Assembly (NCBI GenBank): GCA_030562195.1
Contig: CM060199.1
Location: forward strand, 26,928,338-26,992,337
Reading direction: 5' to 3'
DNA from: Nipponacmea schrenckii
Taxonomy: Eukaryota; Mollusca; Gastropoda; Lottiidae
Length of the DNA: 64,000 bases
Shown: in pieces, positions 14,223 through 23,068 of the stretch
Layout: each line of letters opens with the position of its first letter
How positions within the stretch are numbered: position 1 is the stretch's first letter
Translations under genes and position numbers: made by a program
Notes under the pieces: generated by a model
Seen by the model: the letters and a program-made list of their open reading frames with translations, nothing else
Told to the model about the DNA's origin: nothing
Databases searched by the model: none

Positions 14223-17200
14223 TCACATTTTCTTGTGTCCACTCTACAGCCTACAATTTTTGACCGATCCTTTTCAAATTTGGTATGTGGATTATTGGGG
14301 ACATAATGAGGACCCCTATTGATTTTGGTGCTAATCGGACAATTTTTGACCGGTATAGAGCGTTTTTAGGCCAAAAATGACCGGAATATCTTGTGTCCTC
14401 TCTACAGCCCACAATTTTTGACCGATCTTTTTCAAATTTGGTATATGGATTATTGGGGACATAATGAGGACCCCTATTGATTTTGGTGCCAATCGGACAA
14501 TTTCTGACCGGTATAGAGCGTTTTTAGGCCAAAAATGTCCGAAATATCTTGTGTCCTCTCTACAGCCCACAATTTTTGAACGATCTTTTTCAAATTTGGT
14601 ATATGGATTATTGGGGACATAATGAGGACCCCTATTGATTTTGGTTCCAATCGGACAACTTTTGACCGGTAAAGAGCGTTTTTAGGCCAAAAATGTCCGA
14701 AATATCTTGTGTCCTCTCTACAGCCCACAATTTTTGACCGATCTTTTTCAAATTTGGTATATAGATTATTGGGGACATAATGAGGACCCCTATTGATTTT
14801 AGTGCTAATCGGACAATTTTTGACCGGTATAGAGCGTTTTTAGGCCAAAAATGTCTGAAATATCTTGTGTCCTCCCTACAGCCCACAATTTTTTAACGAT
14901 CTTTTTCAAATTTGGTATGTGGATTATTGGGGACATAATGAGGACCTCTATTGATTTTGGTGCCAATCGGACAACTTTTGACCAGTAAAGAGCGTTTTTA
15001 GGCCAAAAATGTCCGAAATATCTTGTGTCCTCTCTACAGCCCACAATTTTTGACCCATCTTTTTCAAATTTGGTATATGGATTATTGGGGACATAATGAG
15101 GACCCCTATTGATATTGGTGCCAATCGCGGACAATTTTTTTTTCGGTATAGAGCGTTTTTAGGCCAAAAATGTCCGAAATATCTTGTGTCTACTCTATAC
15201 CCTACAGTTTGTGACCGATCTTTTTCAAATTTGGTGTGTGGATTATTGGGGACATAATGAGGACCCCTATTGATTTTGGTGCAAATCAGACAATTTTTGA
15301 CGTGGATAGAGCGTTTTTAGGCCAAAAATATCTAAAAAATCTTGTGTCTTCTCTACAGCCCAGAATTTTTGACCGATCTTTTTCAAATTTGGTATGTGGA
15401 TTACTGGGGACATGAGGATCCCTATTGATTTTGGTGCCAATCAGATAATTGTTGACCGAGATAAAGCGTTTTTAGGCCAAAAATGTCTGATAAAATCTTG
15501 TGTCCACTCTACAGCCTACAATATTTGATTGATCTTTTTCAAATTTGGAATGTAGATTATTGGGGACATAATGAGGACCTTTATTGATTTTGCTGCCAAT
15601 CGGACAATTTATGACCAAAAATGACACTTTTCCTAAAAACACAAATGTAAATTATTCTTATTTTTAGTATGGCTGCCATTTGGGCGTATTTCAACGCATT
15701 GCGTTGCTATCTTTCTTGCGTGTGGACATATATTGCCGTTGCCCCTGTCTGTCCGGACGTCCGTCTGTCCACGATTTCTTGTGGGTACGATAGAGACTAC
15801 AGTTTTGATTCAATTTAACATAACTTGGTATGCTCGTGTATATTACTAAGATCTCGGTTGCTTTTAATTTTCAAGAATTTTCGTGGACTCCTTCCTGAAT
15901 TATTGCCCTTTATTTAGCCAAAGTATGTAAAATTGGCTTTTGGGTGCGATAGAGACTATAGACTACTGATCTGATTTTGATAAAACCCGGTGTGCTAGTG
16001 TATATTAGTAAGATCACAGATGCTTTTGATTTTGAAGAATTTTCCCAAACACGTTTACAATTAGTGAGTTATACCCCTTGAATTTGGAAATAATTTGGCT
16101 TCTGGGTGCTTAAGAGGCTACAATTTTTTTCTGATCTTTACAAAACTTTGTGTTTTAGTTGGCTGCTGGTGGGCGTATAAGCCTTTCGGGCATCCGCTCG
16201 TTGGTGTAACTTATTCTGCTTTTTTTCTTAATGTTTATACATATGAATGTATTATATATATATATATACACGTTTTTCCTTGATGACACTTAAAAGCAGA
16301 AAGCTAGCTCGAATGTATATTAAAGGATATGTGAAGAGATTTTCAAAAAAGGCTTGAAACCACCTATTTGAAAAGTAAAATCATTCATCTATCGATTGCA
16401 ACCAATAAAAAAAATTAGAAATAATTCTAAAATAGCTAAAAATCCTTTTAAAAACACAGGTCTGAAATATGCAAAAATGAAAGGTCGTTTCCGTGACCTT
16501 TTGTAAATGACGTCAGAGATGCCCAATCTAATTCACCCGCCATATTGTTTACATTGACGTTATGCCGCAGTGTGTGGCCTATGGCTGTAATAATCGCGGA
16601 GGAAAGGGCTCTGGTGTTCATATGTTCCGCTTTCCTAAAGATGAACATCTTGTGAAAACTTGGATTGTCAAACTGAAGCGGAAGAATTTTTCCCCCACTA
16701 AATATTCCAGGCTGTGTTCCGATCATTTTGCAGACGATGCGTATGACCGGAACCCAGTCTTACTAGCCCAATATGGATATGTGAACGCCAATCCAAAGCT
16801 CAAGGCAGGTGCCGTGCCAACCATTTTTCGTGAACCACTTAGGCCTCATGCCAGCATTGACCAGAAAAACAAAAGAGGCGATCGTCGAAAAGGTGGAGGG
16901 GCTTTTGCCAAGAGGCAAAGGTTGCAGGTGAGTTTCAAAATTCTGACTTACACCTACGAATGTTGAAGATTGAACTGAAGAAGAAATGAGTAGGCCTAGA
17001 TCTTATAAAGTAAAAGGAACGTACATGGGCTAAGTTAATCCGAGTTATCTGTGGCATAGTATTGTCAATTTTTTACGAATTTTTATATTTAGGCCTATTG
17101 ACTAGGCCTATTCTAGGGTCAGAGATCCTTGCTCTAGCTAGGCTATCGTTTCAGTCGGATTCATGTCTCCCGAATCGGCTACGCACTTTTTGCCTATTTC

Positions 17201-20200
17201 CTCCCTTACGAATGGATGTCAGCAACAAATATGCACATAAATCTATACTCCAACCCTTTATGGCCATTTTCATATAATAAAAATTGGTCTTACCTTCACA
17301 ACGACCGTCCACTACCATTTTAAAAGTGTCCCTATCACGCCTGAATGCAGATTTCCATTGAAAATCAAAACGAGGCTCCACGTTATGTCAATGTTGTACA
17401 GTGAAATCATTTTCGAGTTTTGATGGCGTGTGTTAAAATGAATGTTTTAAAATGTATATTGGGTGGTCTGTGTGAAGGTAAGACCACATTTTATTATATG
17501 AAAATGGCCATAAAGGGTTGGAGTATAGATTTATGTGCATATTTATATTTACCACGACGTGGTTTTTAGCCACTGCACTGAACGGCAACTGTCGTAATGA
17601 AGATAAAAAAAAAGAACCTATAGGCCTACTACGAATTTGAATCAGCAAAGGCCTCTTCCGATCAATTTTATTGTTGAGAGCCAATTTAAAAGAGTTTGTG
17701 AAAAGTTTTTGCCTACCATGTCGTATTTCCAAGACGGGGATCATCCTCTTCTTCCGTATCTGTGTCAAGTTCTGATGGATCGGAAGAATCCGACTGGGGG
17801 GAGTCTGAAAGCTTGGCAGTTTCGTCAGATATGGAGCGTTTTAATGGTTCGAATTGATACGGCTTAATTTCTAATGACTCTATACCAGCTGATAAATCCT
17901 CCATTGCCCACATATGATCAGAAATTAAAGCGCTAAACTCCCGAAGGTTATAATAATATTAGCTAGGCTTAGTTCTCCATTTGTTTTTATTTTAGTTGGG
18001 CATCTCTGACGTCATGCGGTCACGTGATCGCCTAGCTCATTAACGTTCGACTCATGCTAAAGAAGCCTACTTTGAAAGCCTTTTTTTCTACTCTAAACGT
18101 TTTTTGAAAAAAAAAAATTTGTTGGAATTGATAGATATGTTAGTTTACTTTTAAAAATAAATGCTTTTGATCAAATTCAACGATTTTCATATTTCTTTTC
18201 ACATATCCTTTAATTCTAAATGTGAAAATGAATTAAATACCAGTTTGTTATGAAGGAGAATGTTATTTTACCAATAATTAACGGCATATTTACTTTCTAT
18301 ATACTAGAGAAGTATTTACAAACTCTCTATATATATACATATATAGTTAAAATAAAGTAAAGCTGGTGTACGATGTAACTCAGTTAATTATATATTGTAC
18401 CATTTTCCCTGATGATACTAATCTAATGAAACATGTAGGAGAATAAAAGTTTTAAGTGTTATTTCTTGATTTATTCTACATATATATATAATTATATAAA
18501 TCAAAATAAAGAGATTCAGGATAGAAAAAACATATATTTTTCTGCTAGCGCTTTCACTCTGTAGAGATCATCAGACATTTATTTTGGCACTACAACAATA
18601 CAATATTATTATATATATATATATATCTTAGAATGATTAAAAATGTACTCTTATAAATTTCAACTATATAATATATGAACGAAGTGTTTTTGTTTTACTG
18701 AGAGACATATACCTTTTTATACGACCACATCTCTCTATGTGGACGTATATTGTTGGCACCCATGTCCGTCGGTCCGTCCGTCCACAATTTCTTGTGAACG
18801 CGATAGCAGCTACAATTTTCATCCGATCTTCACGAAACTTGGAATATATATTAATGTGAATAAAATAAAGGTCAAGTTCGAAAATGAATCAAATCGGTCA
18901 GTAACTATTCCTCCTGTGCAGCGAGTTCTCCGAGCATGCGAGGTGTACTATACAATATATAGGAAATTCTTGTGAAAGCGATAACAGCTACAATTTTCAT
19001 CCGATCTTCACGAAACTTGGAGTATATATTAATGGGAATAAAATAAAGGTCAAGTTCGAAAATGGATCGAATCGGTCAGTAACTATTCTTCCTGCGCAGT
19101 GAGTTCTCCGAGCTTGCGAGGTGTACTATATAGGAAATTCTTGTGAACGTGATAGCAGCTACAATTTTCATCCGATTTTCACGAGACTTGGAATATATAT
19201 TAATGTTAATAAAATAAAAAGGTCAAGTTCGAAAATGAATCGAATCGGTCAGTAACTATTCTTCCTGTGCAGTGAGTTCTCCGAGCTTGCAAAGTGTACT
19301 ATACAATATGTAGGAATTTCTTGTGAACGGAATAGCAGTTACAATTTCCATCCGATCTGGATTTAACTTTAAATAGATGTTCATGTCTATAAAATAAAGG
19401 TCAAGTTCGAAAATGAATCGAATCGGTCAGTAACTATTCTTCCTGCGCAGGGAGTTCTCCGAGCTTGCGAGCTGTACTATACAATATATAGGAAATTCTT
19501 GTGAACCTGATAGCAGCTACAATTTTTATCCGATCTTGATGAAACTTGTAATATATGTTCATGTCAGTAACATACAGATCAAGTTTGAACAAGAATCGAA
19601 TCGGTCAGTTACTATTGCTCCTGTGTAGTGAGTTCTCTATACAATATATAGGAAATTCTTGTGAACACAATAGCAGCTACAATTTTCATCTGATGTCAAT
19701 GAAACTTGGAATATATGTTCATGTCAATAAAATAAAGGTCAAGTTTGAAAATGAATCGAATTGGTCAATAAATATTGCTCCTGTGCAGCAAGTTCTCTGA
19801 GCATGTAATTGTTCTATGCACTAAAATGAAATTCTTGTGTGAACTCGTTATCAGCTAAAATTTTCTGTTTTAAGGGGCAATAAAACTTGGAATGTATATA
19901 AACCTTATTAAAATCAAATTTTGCAAAGTTTAAATCATCTTTCGTCATCTTCCACTTTTTGCTGCTGGAGTGGTCGTATATCTCGCGCATTTGCCCGCGC
20001 GACTATCTTTATTTCTCACATGAAATGTGAGCGTATATTGTCAGCAATCCTGGCGTTGGTCTGTCGGTCCGTCCACAAGTGGTTGTAAACACTCTACAGG
20101 CCAGAGTTCTTGACGGATTTGGATTTTCACGAAACTTGGTACACTTGATTATTACCACCTAAGGAAGAACCCTATCGAAATTGGTGTGATTCCAAAAAAA

Positions 20201-21274
20201 ATTCCTGGAATTCTGGGACTTCAAATTCAAAACGCGTTAAATTTTCAGCTCGTAAACACTATATAGGCTGGAGTTCTTCACTGATTTCAACAAAACTTAG
20301 TATTCTTGTTTATTACCATACAAGGAAGAACCCTATTGATTTTGGTCTGATTCCGAAAAAAAATTCCTTGAATTCTTGGACTTAAAATTCAAAACTTAAA
20401 ATACGACAAATTTTCAGCTTGTAAACACTCTCCAAGTCAGAGTTCTTGACGGATTCTGAATAAAATACCTGGAATTCTTATCTTATAAGTTGGTTATTGT
20501 ATGTGTTCACCTGAAAGATGAACCCTATTTTGTTTCCAAGCGTATGATTTTTAGCTGAACTGGGTAACGTCAAATTTAAATTGTGTATTGTTTAATCAAT
20601 GGTTTTCCTTAACAAAGCTGCTGCGTGGGCGTATGTTACCTTGCCTGGCAAGCTATCTTTATAAAACTTGGTATGCTAGTGTGTATTATAGTAAGATCAC
20701 TAAGTTTTCCATATGGATATCTTTAAATATCATAGGTAAATGTTGAGATTGTAAAAGAGTATTTTGTTAAAATTTGCATTGTAATTACCTTGAATTGTAA
20801 ATTTATCTTTTTTTTATATTTTTAAGAAGCAGCAAGAAAATCTTGTAAGAAAAGTATTACTTTTGAGAACTTGCGTTCAGAAGTTTTTGATGTTCTGAGA
20901 AATGCGCCAAACAAACCCGGAGGTGCCAATTATGTTAAGGTAATTCAAACTATTGATTTGCAGATTTTAGATGATCATTTACCCTGAAAAAAGCATAGTG
21001 TCAGTCATTATGACTGGGCAATCATATCGGTATTGTAAGAAAATTTTATTATTGATATTGAATTTCCTTTATTGATTATTGCTTTAAATATTAAGACAAG
21101 GAACCAGCTGCAAAAATATTTCAAAATGAATGAAATCTTTTGATGTTTTAGTGAAAAAATTACTGTTGCTAACAAGTGTTTATATTTAATTTTGTGATTA
21201 TTTTCTACTTTTTTTGTTTTCAGAAGGCACCTAAAAAAAGTTTAGAATCTGAGTTTCCAGAAGAAGTAGAATGA
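560..21274 (+). CDS. DUF4806-like domain protein, 3' part of a multi-exon gene
   Basis: Eleven exons join with consistent phases: 560-631, 804-881, 1608-1679, 2652-2729, 4033-4119, 4732-4770, 5092-5130, 6782-6954, 7440-7602, 20827-20939 and 21224-21274. Together they encode about 320 residues and a TGA stop at 21272. The first seven are symmetric phase-1 exons coding a low-complexity, Ser-rich region with a 24-26 residue repeat. Then comes a short helix-forming stretch (LDKLQSMQEDITAIKNVIF) and a C-terminal domain with the pattern of DUF4806: LPNG..LDSYEAVKTFE, then RTIMRSLMTNG, GQKGKKQF and PLYRIIL followed by QAARK. DUF4806 proteins are of unknown function and are numerous in invertebrates; several carry another N-terminal domain, which here would lie left of the window. 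The intron 7602-20827 is over 13 kb and full of transposons. The exon chain is read directly from splice sites and frame; the family name is recognition by pattern, not a search. Confidence 0.68.
804..881 (+). CDS. Exon B of the tandem exon block (26 codons)
   Basis: Acceptor TTTCTTTCAG and donor GTAGGC flank 78 bases in phase 1. It encodes the same repeat as exon A, with ETCLDLHF in place of ENDLIF, then ESPTVKSRMANIRS. Confidence 0.7.
1608..1679 (+). CDS. Exon A' (duplicate of exon A)
   Basis: Acceptor TTTTTTTTCAG and a GTAGAA donor flank 72 bases in phase 1. The product differs from exon A at only a few residues (ESQENDLIFESPTVKSRMAD). Retained phase and frame suggest the copy is still coding. 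Confidence 0.68.
2150..2640 (-). mobile_element. Pearl/Helentron-like element remnant, reverse orientation
   Basis: Three monomers of about 165 bases start near 2160, 2327 and 2490 (core ATCAATAGGGATC). They are the reverse complement of the monomer seen at 21420-22080. The right edge holds the reverse of the tetranucleotide/'GTTCACA' start. It sits in the intron just before exon B' and explains why this intron is 800 bases longer than its paralogue at 632-803. Confidence 0.6.
2652..2729 (+). CDS. Exon B' (duplicate of exon B)
   Basis: 78 bases, acceptor TTTCTTTCAG, donor GTAGGC, phase 1. It reads ESQESCLDLDFESPTVTSRM. About 270 bases of the following intron (2734-3003) match the intron after exon B (886-1160), so the duplicated unit includes intron. 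Confidence 0.68.
2730..4032. other. Intron with decayed pearl-like repeats
   Basis: The first 270 bases are the duplicated intron segment, including a degraded element start (GTGTATATATATCGTCACCC near 2845, also present near 1000). A further degraded copy begins near 3236 (GTCAGTCCGTCCACAATTTC). No exon is recognised. Confidence 0.5.
4033..4119 (+). CDS. DUF4806-like gene exon 5
   Basis: The acceptor is TTCTTTAAG and the donor is GTAATG. The 87 bases keep phase 1 to 1 and encode a Thr/Ser-rich stretch (DETSLEAVLTTRKVSATSK, then PLSSTRTSG). Confidence 0.6.
4732..4770 (+). CDS. DUF4806-like gene exon 6 (micro-exon)
   Basis: 39 bases between an ACTGTAG acceptor and a strong GTAAGT donor, phase 1 to 1. 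It encodes DDDSGSLFSTPSG. It is too short to stand alone; its support is phase agreement with both neighbours. Confidence 0.6.
5092..5130 (+). CDS. DUF4806-like gene exon 7 (micro-exon)
   Basis: 39 bases between TATTTTTCAG and GTAAGT, phase 1 to 1, encoding CSSFRGKDSNQL. Same length and phase as exon 6. Confidence 0.6.
   Translation, partial: LAVLLEAKILIN
5357..6596 (+). mobile_element. Pearl/Helentron-like element, subfamily 1
   Basis: It begins with TTTTTATACGACCACAT and an inverted repeat (TATACGACCACAT ... ATGTGGACGTATA), followed by a GTCC/GTCG run and about six monomers of 160-180 bases carrying GAAACTTGGAATATATGTTC. It ends in the hairpin TCGCGCATTTGCCCGCGCGA followed by CTATCTTT. 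No protein is encoded; open frames within it are monomer read-through. It lies in the intron before exon 8. Confidence 0.75.
6782..6954 (+). CDS. DUF4806-like gene exon 8 (start of C-terminal domain)
   Basis: Acceptor TTATAATTTTAG; 173 bases, phase 1 to 0, donor GTAAAT. It encodes a probable short coiled coil (LDKLQSMQEDITAIKN) and then FLPNGQKLDSYEAVKTFEEK, which resembles the N-terminal edge of DUF4806. Translation can run past the donor to 7107, but the next exon then fails to continue the domain. Confidence 0.62.
7440..7602 (+). CDS. DUF4806-like gene exon 9 (domain core)
   Basis: The acceptor is CTTTTCAAG at 7431-7439 and the donor is GTAAGT at 7603. The 163 bases are in phase 0 to 1 and encode GGKICRTIMRSLMTNG, then GQKGKKQFSGTPLYRIIL. 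The LMTN and KGKK.F spacing is the most DUF4806-like part of the gene. From 7461 onward the exon, donor and intron are repeated almost perfectly at 13946. Confidence 0.68.
7624..9060 (+). mobile_element. Pearl/Helentron-like element, subfamily 2, cut by gap
   Basis: It starts TTTTTATACGCCCAAAACG, has an inverted-repeat start and a long TCTG run (about 7675-7740), and then eight or more monomers of 158 bases (core TTCAAATTTGGTATATGGAT, TATTGGGGACATAATGAGGA). It runs into the N gap. A near-identical, complete copy is at 14107-15714. Confidence 0.8.
9061..9560. other. Assembly gap, 500 N
   Basis: Exactly 500 N, the same as the second gap, so the length is nominal. Confidence 0.99.
9561..10989. 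other. Non-coding, probably low-accuracy contig end
   Basis: Very AT-rich sequence full of runs of A, T and C (TTTTAAAA, CCC, GGG) with no recognisable gene or repeat. The homopolymer texture is unlike the rest of the window and fades with distance from the gap, as expected for an unpolished contig end. Confidence 0.45.
10990..12310. repeat. 283-bp satellite, about 4.6 copies
   Basis: The landmark AATCAAAAT.TTAAGAAAATG recurs near 11281, 11561, 11847 and 12129, giving a period of about 283 bases. Each unit holds GAAACATCT.ATTGG, ACGTGAAATGAACATA and TAAAAGCGATCTCTA. The first, partial unit next to the gap is the most divergent. Confidence 0.8.
12311..13945. other. Non-coding intron; possible promoter-like segment at 13700-13890
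   Basis: No coding exon is recognised. About 13780-13888 is less AT-rich, has CpGs (ACGGCGCGAAACGCC) and ends in a consensus donor GTAAGT at 13890. It could be a non-coding first exon of an internal promoter; this is weak. Confidence 0.3.
13946..14087 (+). pseudogene. Second copy of DUF4806-like exon 9, missing its acceptor
   Basis: The sequence matches 7461-7602 and keeps the GTAAGT donor. The first 21 bases of the exon and its acceptor are absent: upstream is unrelated DNA with an in-frame TAA directly before GAAACGG. It cannot replace exon 9 in frame without a new acceptor. It is either a fresh partial duplication or an assembly repeat of the segment before the gap. Confidence 0.6.
14107..15714 (+). 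mobile_element. Pearl/Helentron-like element, subfamily 2, complete
   Basis: Complete counterpart of the element at 7624. It has a TTTTTATACGCCC start, a (CTGT) run of about 65 bases (14156-14222), nine to ten 158-bp monomers, and a 3' end with the hairpin CAACGCATTGCGTTG followed by CTATCTTT. Confidence 0.8.
15715..16190 (+). mobile_element. Pearl/Helentron-like element abutting the previous one
   Basis: It starts directly after CTATCTTT of the preceding element with GTGTGGACATATATTGCC, lacking the left half of the 5' hairpin. It then shows GTCC-type repeats, two or three monomers (GGTATGCT.GTGTATATTA) and a degraded GTGGGCGTATAAGCC end. Confidence 0.6.
16562..16927 (+). CDS. THAP-domain first exon
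   Basis: The ATG at 16562 opens 122 codons ending at a consensus donor (CAG|GTGAGT). The product begins MPQCVAYGCNN and shows the THAP zinc-finger plan. It has C-x4-C near the start, a basic and aromatic centre (FRFPKDEHLVKTWI), C-x2-H in RLCSDHF, and the closing AVPTIF motif. A Lys/Arg-rich stretch follows. THAP domains bind DNA. Here the exon lies 240 bases inside the left terminus of a TTAA-flanked transposon, so it is probably the N-terminus of a transposase whose remaining exons are gone. A cellular THAP gene is less likely because no downstream exon is found before the element ends. Confidence 0.7.
16928..17716. other. Interior of the Kolobok-like element with inverted intron copy
   Basis: Holds a 75-base inverted repeat (about 17226-17300 and 17470-17545), each arm containing a GTGAAG|GTAAGACC donor. 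One minus-strand candidate exon (17294-17390, FDFQWKSAFRRDRDTFKMVV) lies between; its reading phase does not continue from the acidic exon, so it is left unassigned. Confidence 0.4.
17717..17913 (-). CDS. First exon resembling P2X7 'ballast'-type protein
   Basis: The minus-strand ATG at 17913 opens 65 codons and ends at a GT donor inside a Trp codon. The product starts MWAMEDLSAGIESLEI, continues with a Ser/Asp/Glu-rich stretch (SDSPQSDSSDPSELDTDTEE) and ends DDPRLGNTTW. The RLGNTxW motif is what precedes the first Cys cluster in many invertebrate proteins that carry the Cys-rich cytosolic 'ballast' domain of P2X7 as a stand-alone unit. The Cys-rich exons themselves are not found, so the assignment rests on this short match. 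It points head-on at the THAP exon. Confidence 0.45.
18214..18713. other. Non-coding intron DNA
   Basis: AT-rich, with short TA-dinucleotide runs (for example near 18480 and 18610). No gene or named repeat is recognised. Confidence 0.5.
18714..20010 (+). mobile_element. Pearl/Helentron-like element, subfamily 1
   Basis: Second copy of the subfamily seen at 5357: the same start (TTTTTATACGACCACAT), a short GTCC/GTCG run, six or seven monomers with TACAATTTTCATCCGATCTT, and the same GC-rich terminal hairpin followed by CTATCTTT at 20003-20010. Confidence 0.75.
20011..20660 (+). mobile_element. Pearl/Helentron-like element directly abutting the previous copy
   Basis: Starts at the last base of its neighbour with a variant 5' hairpin (CTCACATGAAATGTGAG then CGTATATTGTCAGC), followed by GTCGGTCCGTCC and three monomers with GTAAACACT. 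It ends GTGGGCGTATGTTACC, hairpin CTTGCCTGGCAAG, CTATCTTT. Confidence 0.7.
20827..20939 (+). CDS. DUF4806-like gene exon 10
   Basis: 113 bases, phase 1 to 0, with donor GTAATT. It encodes ARKSCKKSITFENLRSEVFD and then VLRNAPNKPGGANYVK. The acceptor is a tandem AAGAAG, so splicing may include or omit one residue. Joining to exon 9 gives RIIL.AARK, the usual end of the DUF4806 core. Confidence 0.62.
21224..21274 (+). CDS. DUF4806-like gene terminal exon
   Basis: A strong acceptor (TTTTTTTGTTTTCAG) precedes 51 bases in phase 0: KAPKKSLESEFPEEVE and a TGA stop at 21272-21274. An acidic tail is plausible for the family. The 3' UTR is short before a pearl-like element begins at 21329. Confidence 0.62.
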   Translation, partial: KAPKKSLESEFPEEVE

Positions 21275-21328
21275 ATGATGAATGATTAAAAATTTTATTT
21301 TATAAAGCCTACTCTTATTTTTTACCCA

Positions 21329-22329
21329 TTTTTATACGCCCACCAATATATTGGGGGCGTATATTGTGATCACCCTGGCGGTCCGTCGGTCTGTCGGTCC
21401 GTCGGTCCGTTCACATTTATCTCGTGCTCACTCTACAGGCTACAATTCTTTATGGAATCTTATGATTTTTTTTTTGTGGGTCAGTATCAGTATGAAGATG
21501 ATCCCTATCGATTTTCGTGATGATTGGATAATTTTTCATCGAAATATTGCGTCTGACTTAGCGTTTTTCACTCCATGAGCTATAGGTAGCAACTCGTGCT
21601 CAATTCTTTATGGATTCTTTTGATTTTTATTTTGTGGGTCAGTGTCATTATGAAAATGATCCCTATTGATTTTCGTGATGATCGAATAATTTTTCACCGA
21701 AATATTGCGTCTGACTTGGCGTTTTTCACTTCATGAGGTATAGGTAGCAACTCGTGCTCACTCTACAGGCTACAATTCTTTATGGATTCTTTTGATTTTT
21801 ATTTTGTGTGTCAGTGTCATTATGAAGATGATCCCTAATGATTTTCGTGATGATCGGATAATTTTTCACCGAAATATTGCGTCTGACTTAGCGTTTTTCA
21901 CTCCATGAGGTATAGGTAGCGTTTTTCACTCCATGAGGTATAGGTAGCAACTCGTGCTCACTCTACAGGCTACAATTCTTTATGGATTCTTTTGATTTTT
22001 ATGTTGTGTGTCAGTGACATTATGAAGATGATCCCTATTGATTTTCGTGATGATCGGATAATTTTTCATCGAAATATCGCGTCTGACTTATTTTAAACCG
22101 AAATATTGTGTCTGACTTCCGCTTTTTCACTGTATTAGCAAAACTGTGCTCACTTTACAGGCAGTATTTCGTTTTGGATACTTATGAAAAAACTAGCAGT
22201 GATGCAAAGTTTGCCTAAAATCCTCTTTGAATTAAACATGAAGCAAATGTGAAAGAGCAACAAACAATTTGTACTTTTAATCAAAGCTGCCAGTGGGCGT
22301 ATATCACCTTGCTTCGCAAGGCTATCTTT
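21329..22329 (+). mobile_element. Pearl/Helentron-like element, subfamily 3
   Basis: It has a TTTTTATACGCCCACCAATA start with an inverted repeat, a GTCGGTCC run, and four or five 160-bp monomers (CTCGTGCTCACTCTACAGGC, GATGATCCCTATTGATTTTC). The end is GTGGGCGTATATCACC, hairpin CCTTGCTTCGCAAGG, CTATCTTT. Confidence 0.75.
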
Positions 22330-23068
22330 AAAATCTTGAAATGCGTTTTGATTAACTTTTATTGCATCATTTTTTTGATAAAGTGGAAGGTATGATTTAA
22401 ATTTCATGACGAGGATTGTAGGACTGTGTATAGTATGGAAAGTTGAGTTGATTAGAATTTAAAAAGTTAAAGGCTTGCATATATAAAATAGATCTCATCT
22501 GTTATAAGTCTAATAATAGTTTTTGCTGAGCTGCGTGTCTGGTTGAATTAGCCTAAACACCTTGACAAATTGGGATTTTGTATGATCGTTGTAAACCATT
22601 TTAACCTTATAGCGGTAAATCTCTTGTTGATGTTATAGTGTCTTGAAAACCAAGCCCTTTTGCAGACCAAGATGGTATATAGTATAGAAATATGATTATT
22701 ACCTAGGTCTCATTTTTACTGAGTAATAGAATAACCTCCAGATCAAGGGAAATCAGCTTTTCCATAAGTACCTTCTCTTTCTAGGTTATTTTAACTCAGT
22801 AAAATTTTGACCTAGAGGATTATCTTATACATATCCTCAAATCTCTTTGATTTTGTAGACATCTTCTTGTATTATCACCTTGGGTTCAGGTTTACCATCT
22901 GACCAGAGACCAGGATTCACATATTGCATAAGACAGTTCATAAGTTAATTTTCACTGAAGATTTTGGTTATGCTTGGGTAAATAAACCCTCCAAATCCAA
23001 AGAAACTTTGTTGGCTTAAAGATCCAAGCATTAACTTGATCTCATGTTTTATATATGTGTTATTGTGA
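22330..23068. other. Non-coding, nothing recognised
   Basis: No convincing exon, repeat or RNA gene. Short open frames here lack motifs. Confidence 0.5.

Larger units (their letters stand above)
16320..18213. mobile_element. Kolobok-like DNA transposon with THAP and P2X7-ballast-like exons
   Basis: TTAA at 16320-16323 and 18210-18213 flank inverted termini AGGATATGTGAA / TTCACATATCCT. A second inverted pair further in (TGACGTCAGAGATGCCCAA at 16507; its reverse complement at 17997) confirms one 1,894-bp unit. Inside are a THAP exon reading right and an acidic exon reading left toward it. Kolobok transposases have THAP domains, TTAA target duplications and RRG-type termini, which fits. No DDE transposase core is seen, so this copy is non-autonomous or internally deleted. 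It lies in the long intron of the DUF4806-like gene. Confidence 0.65.
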
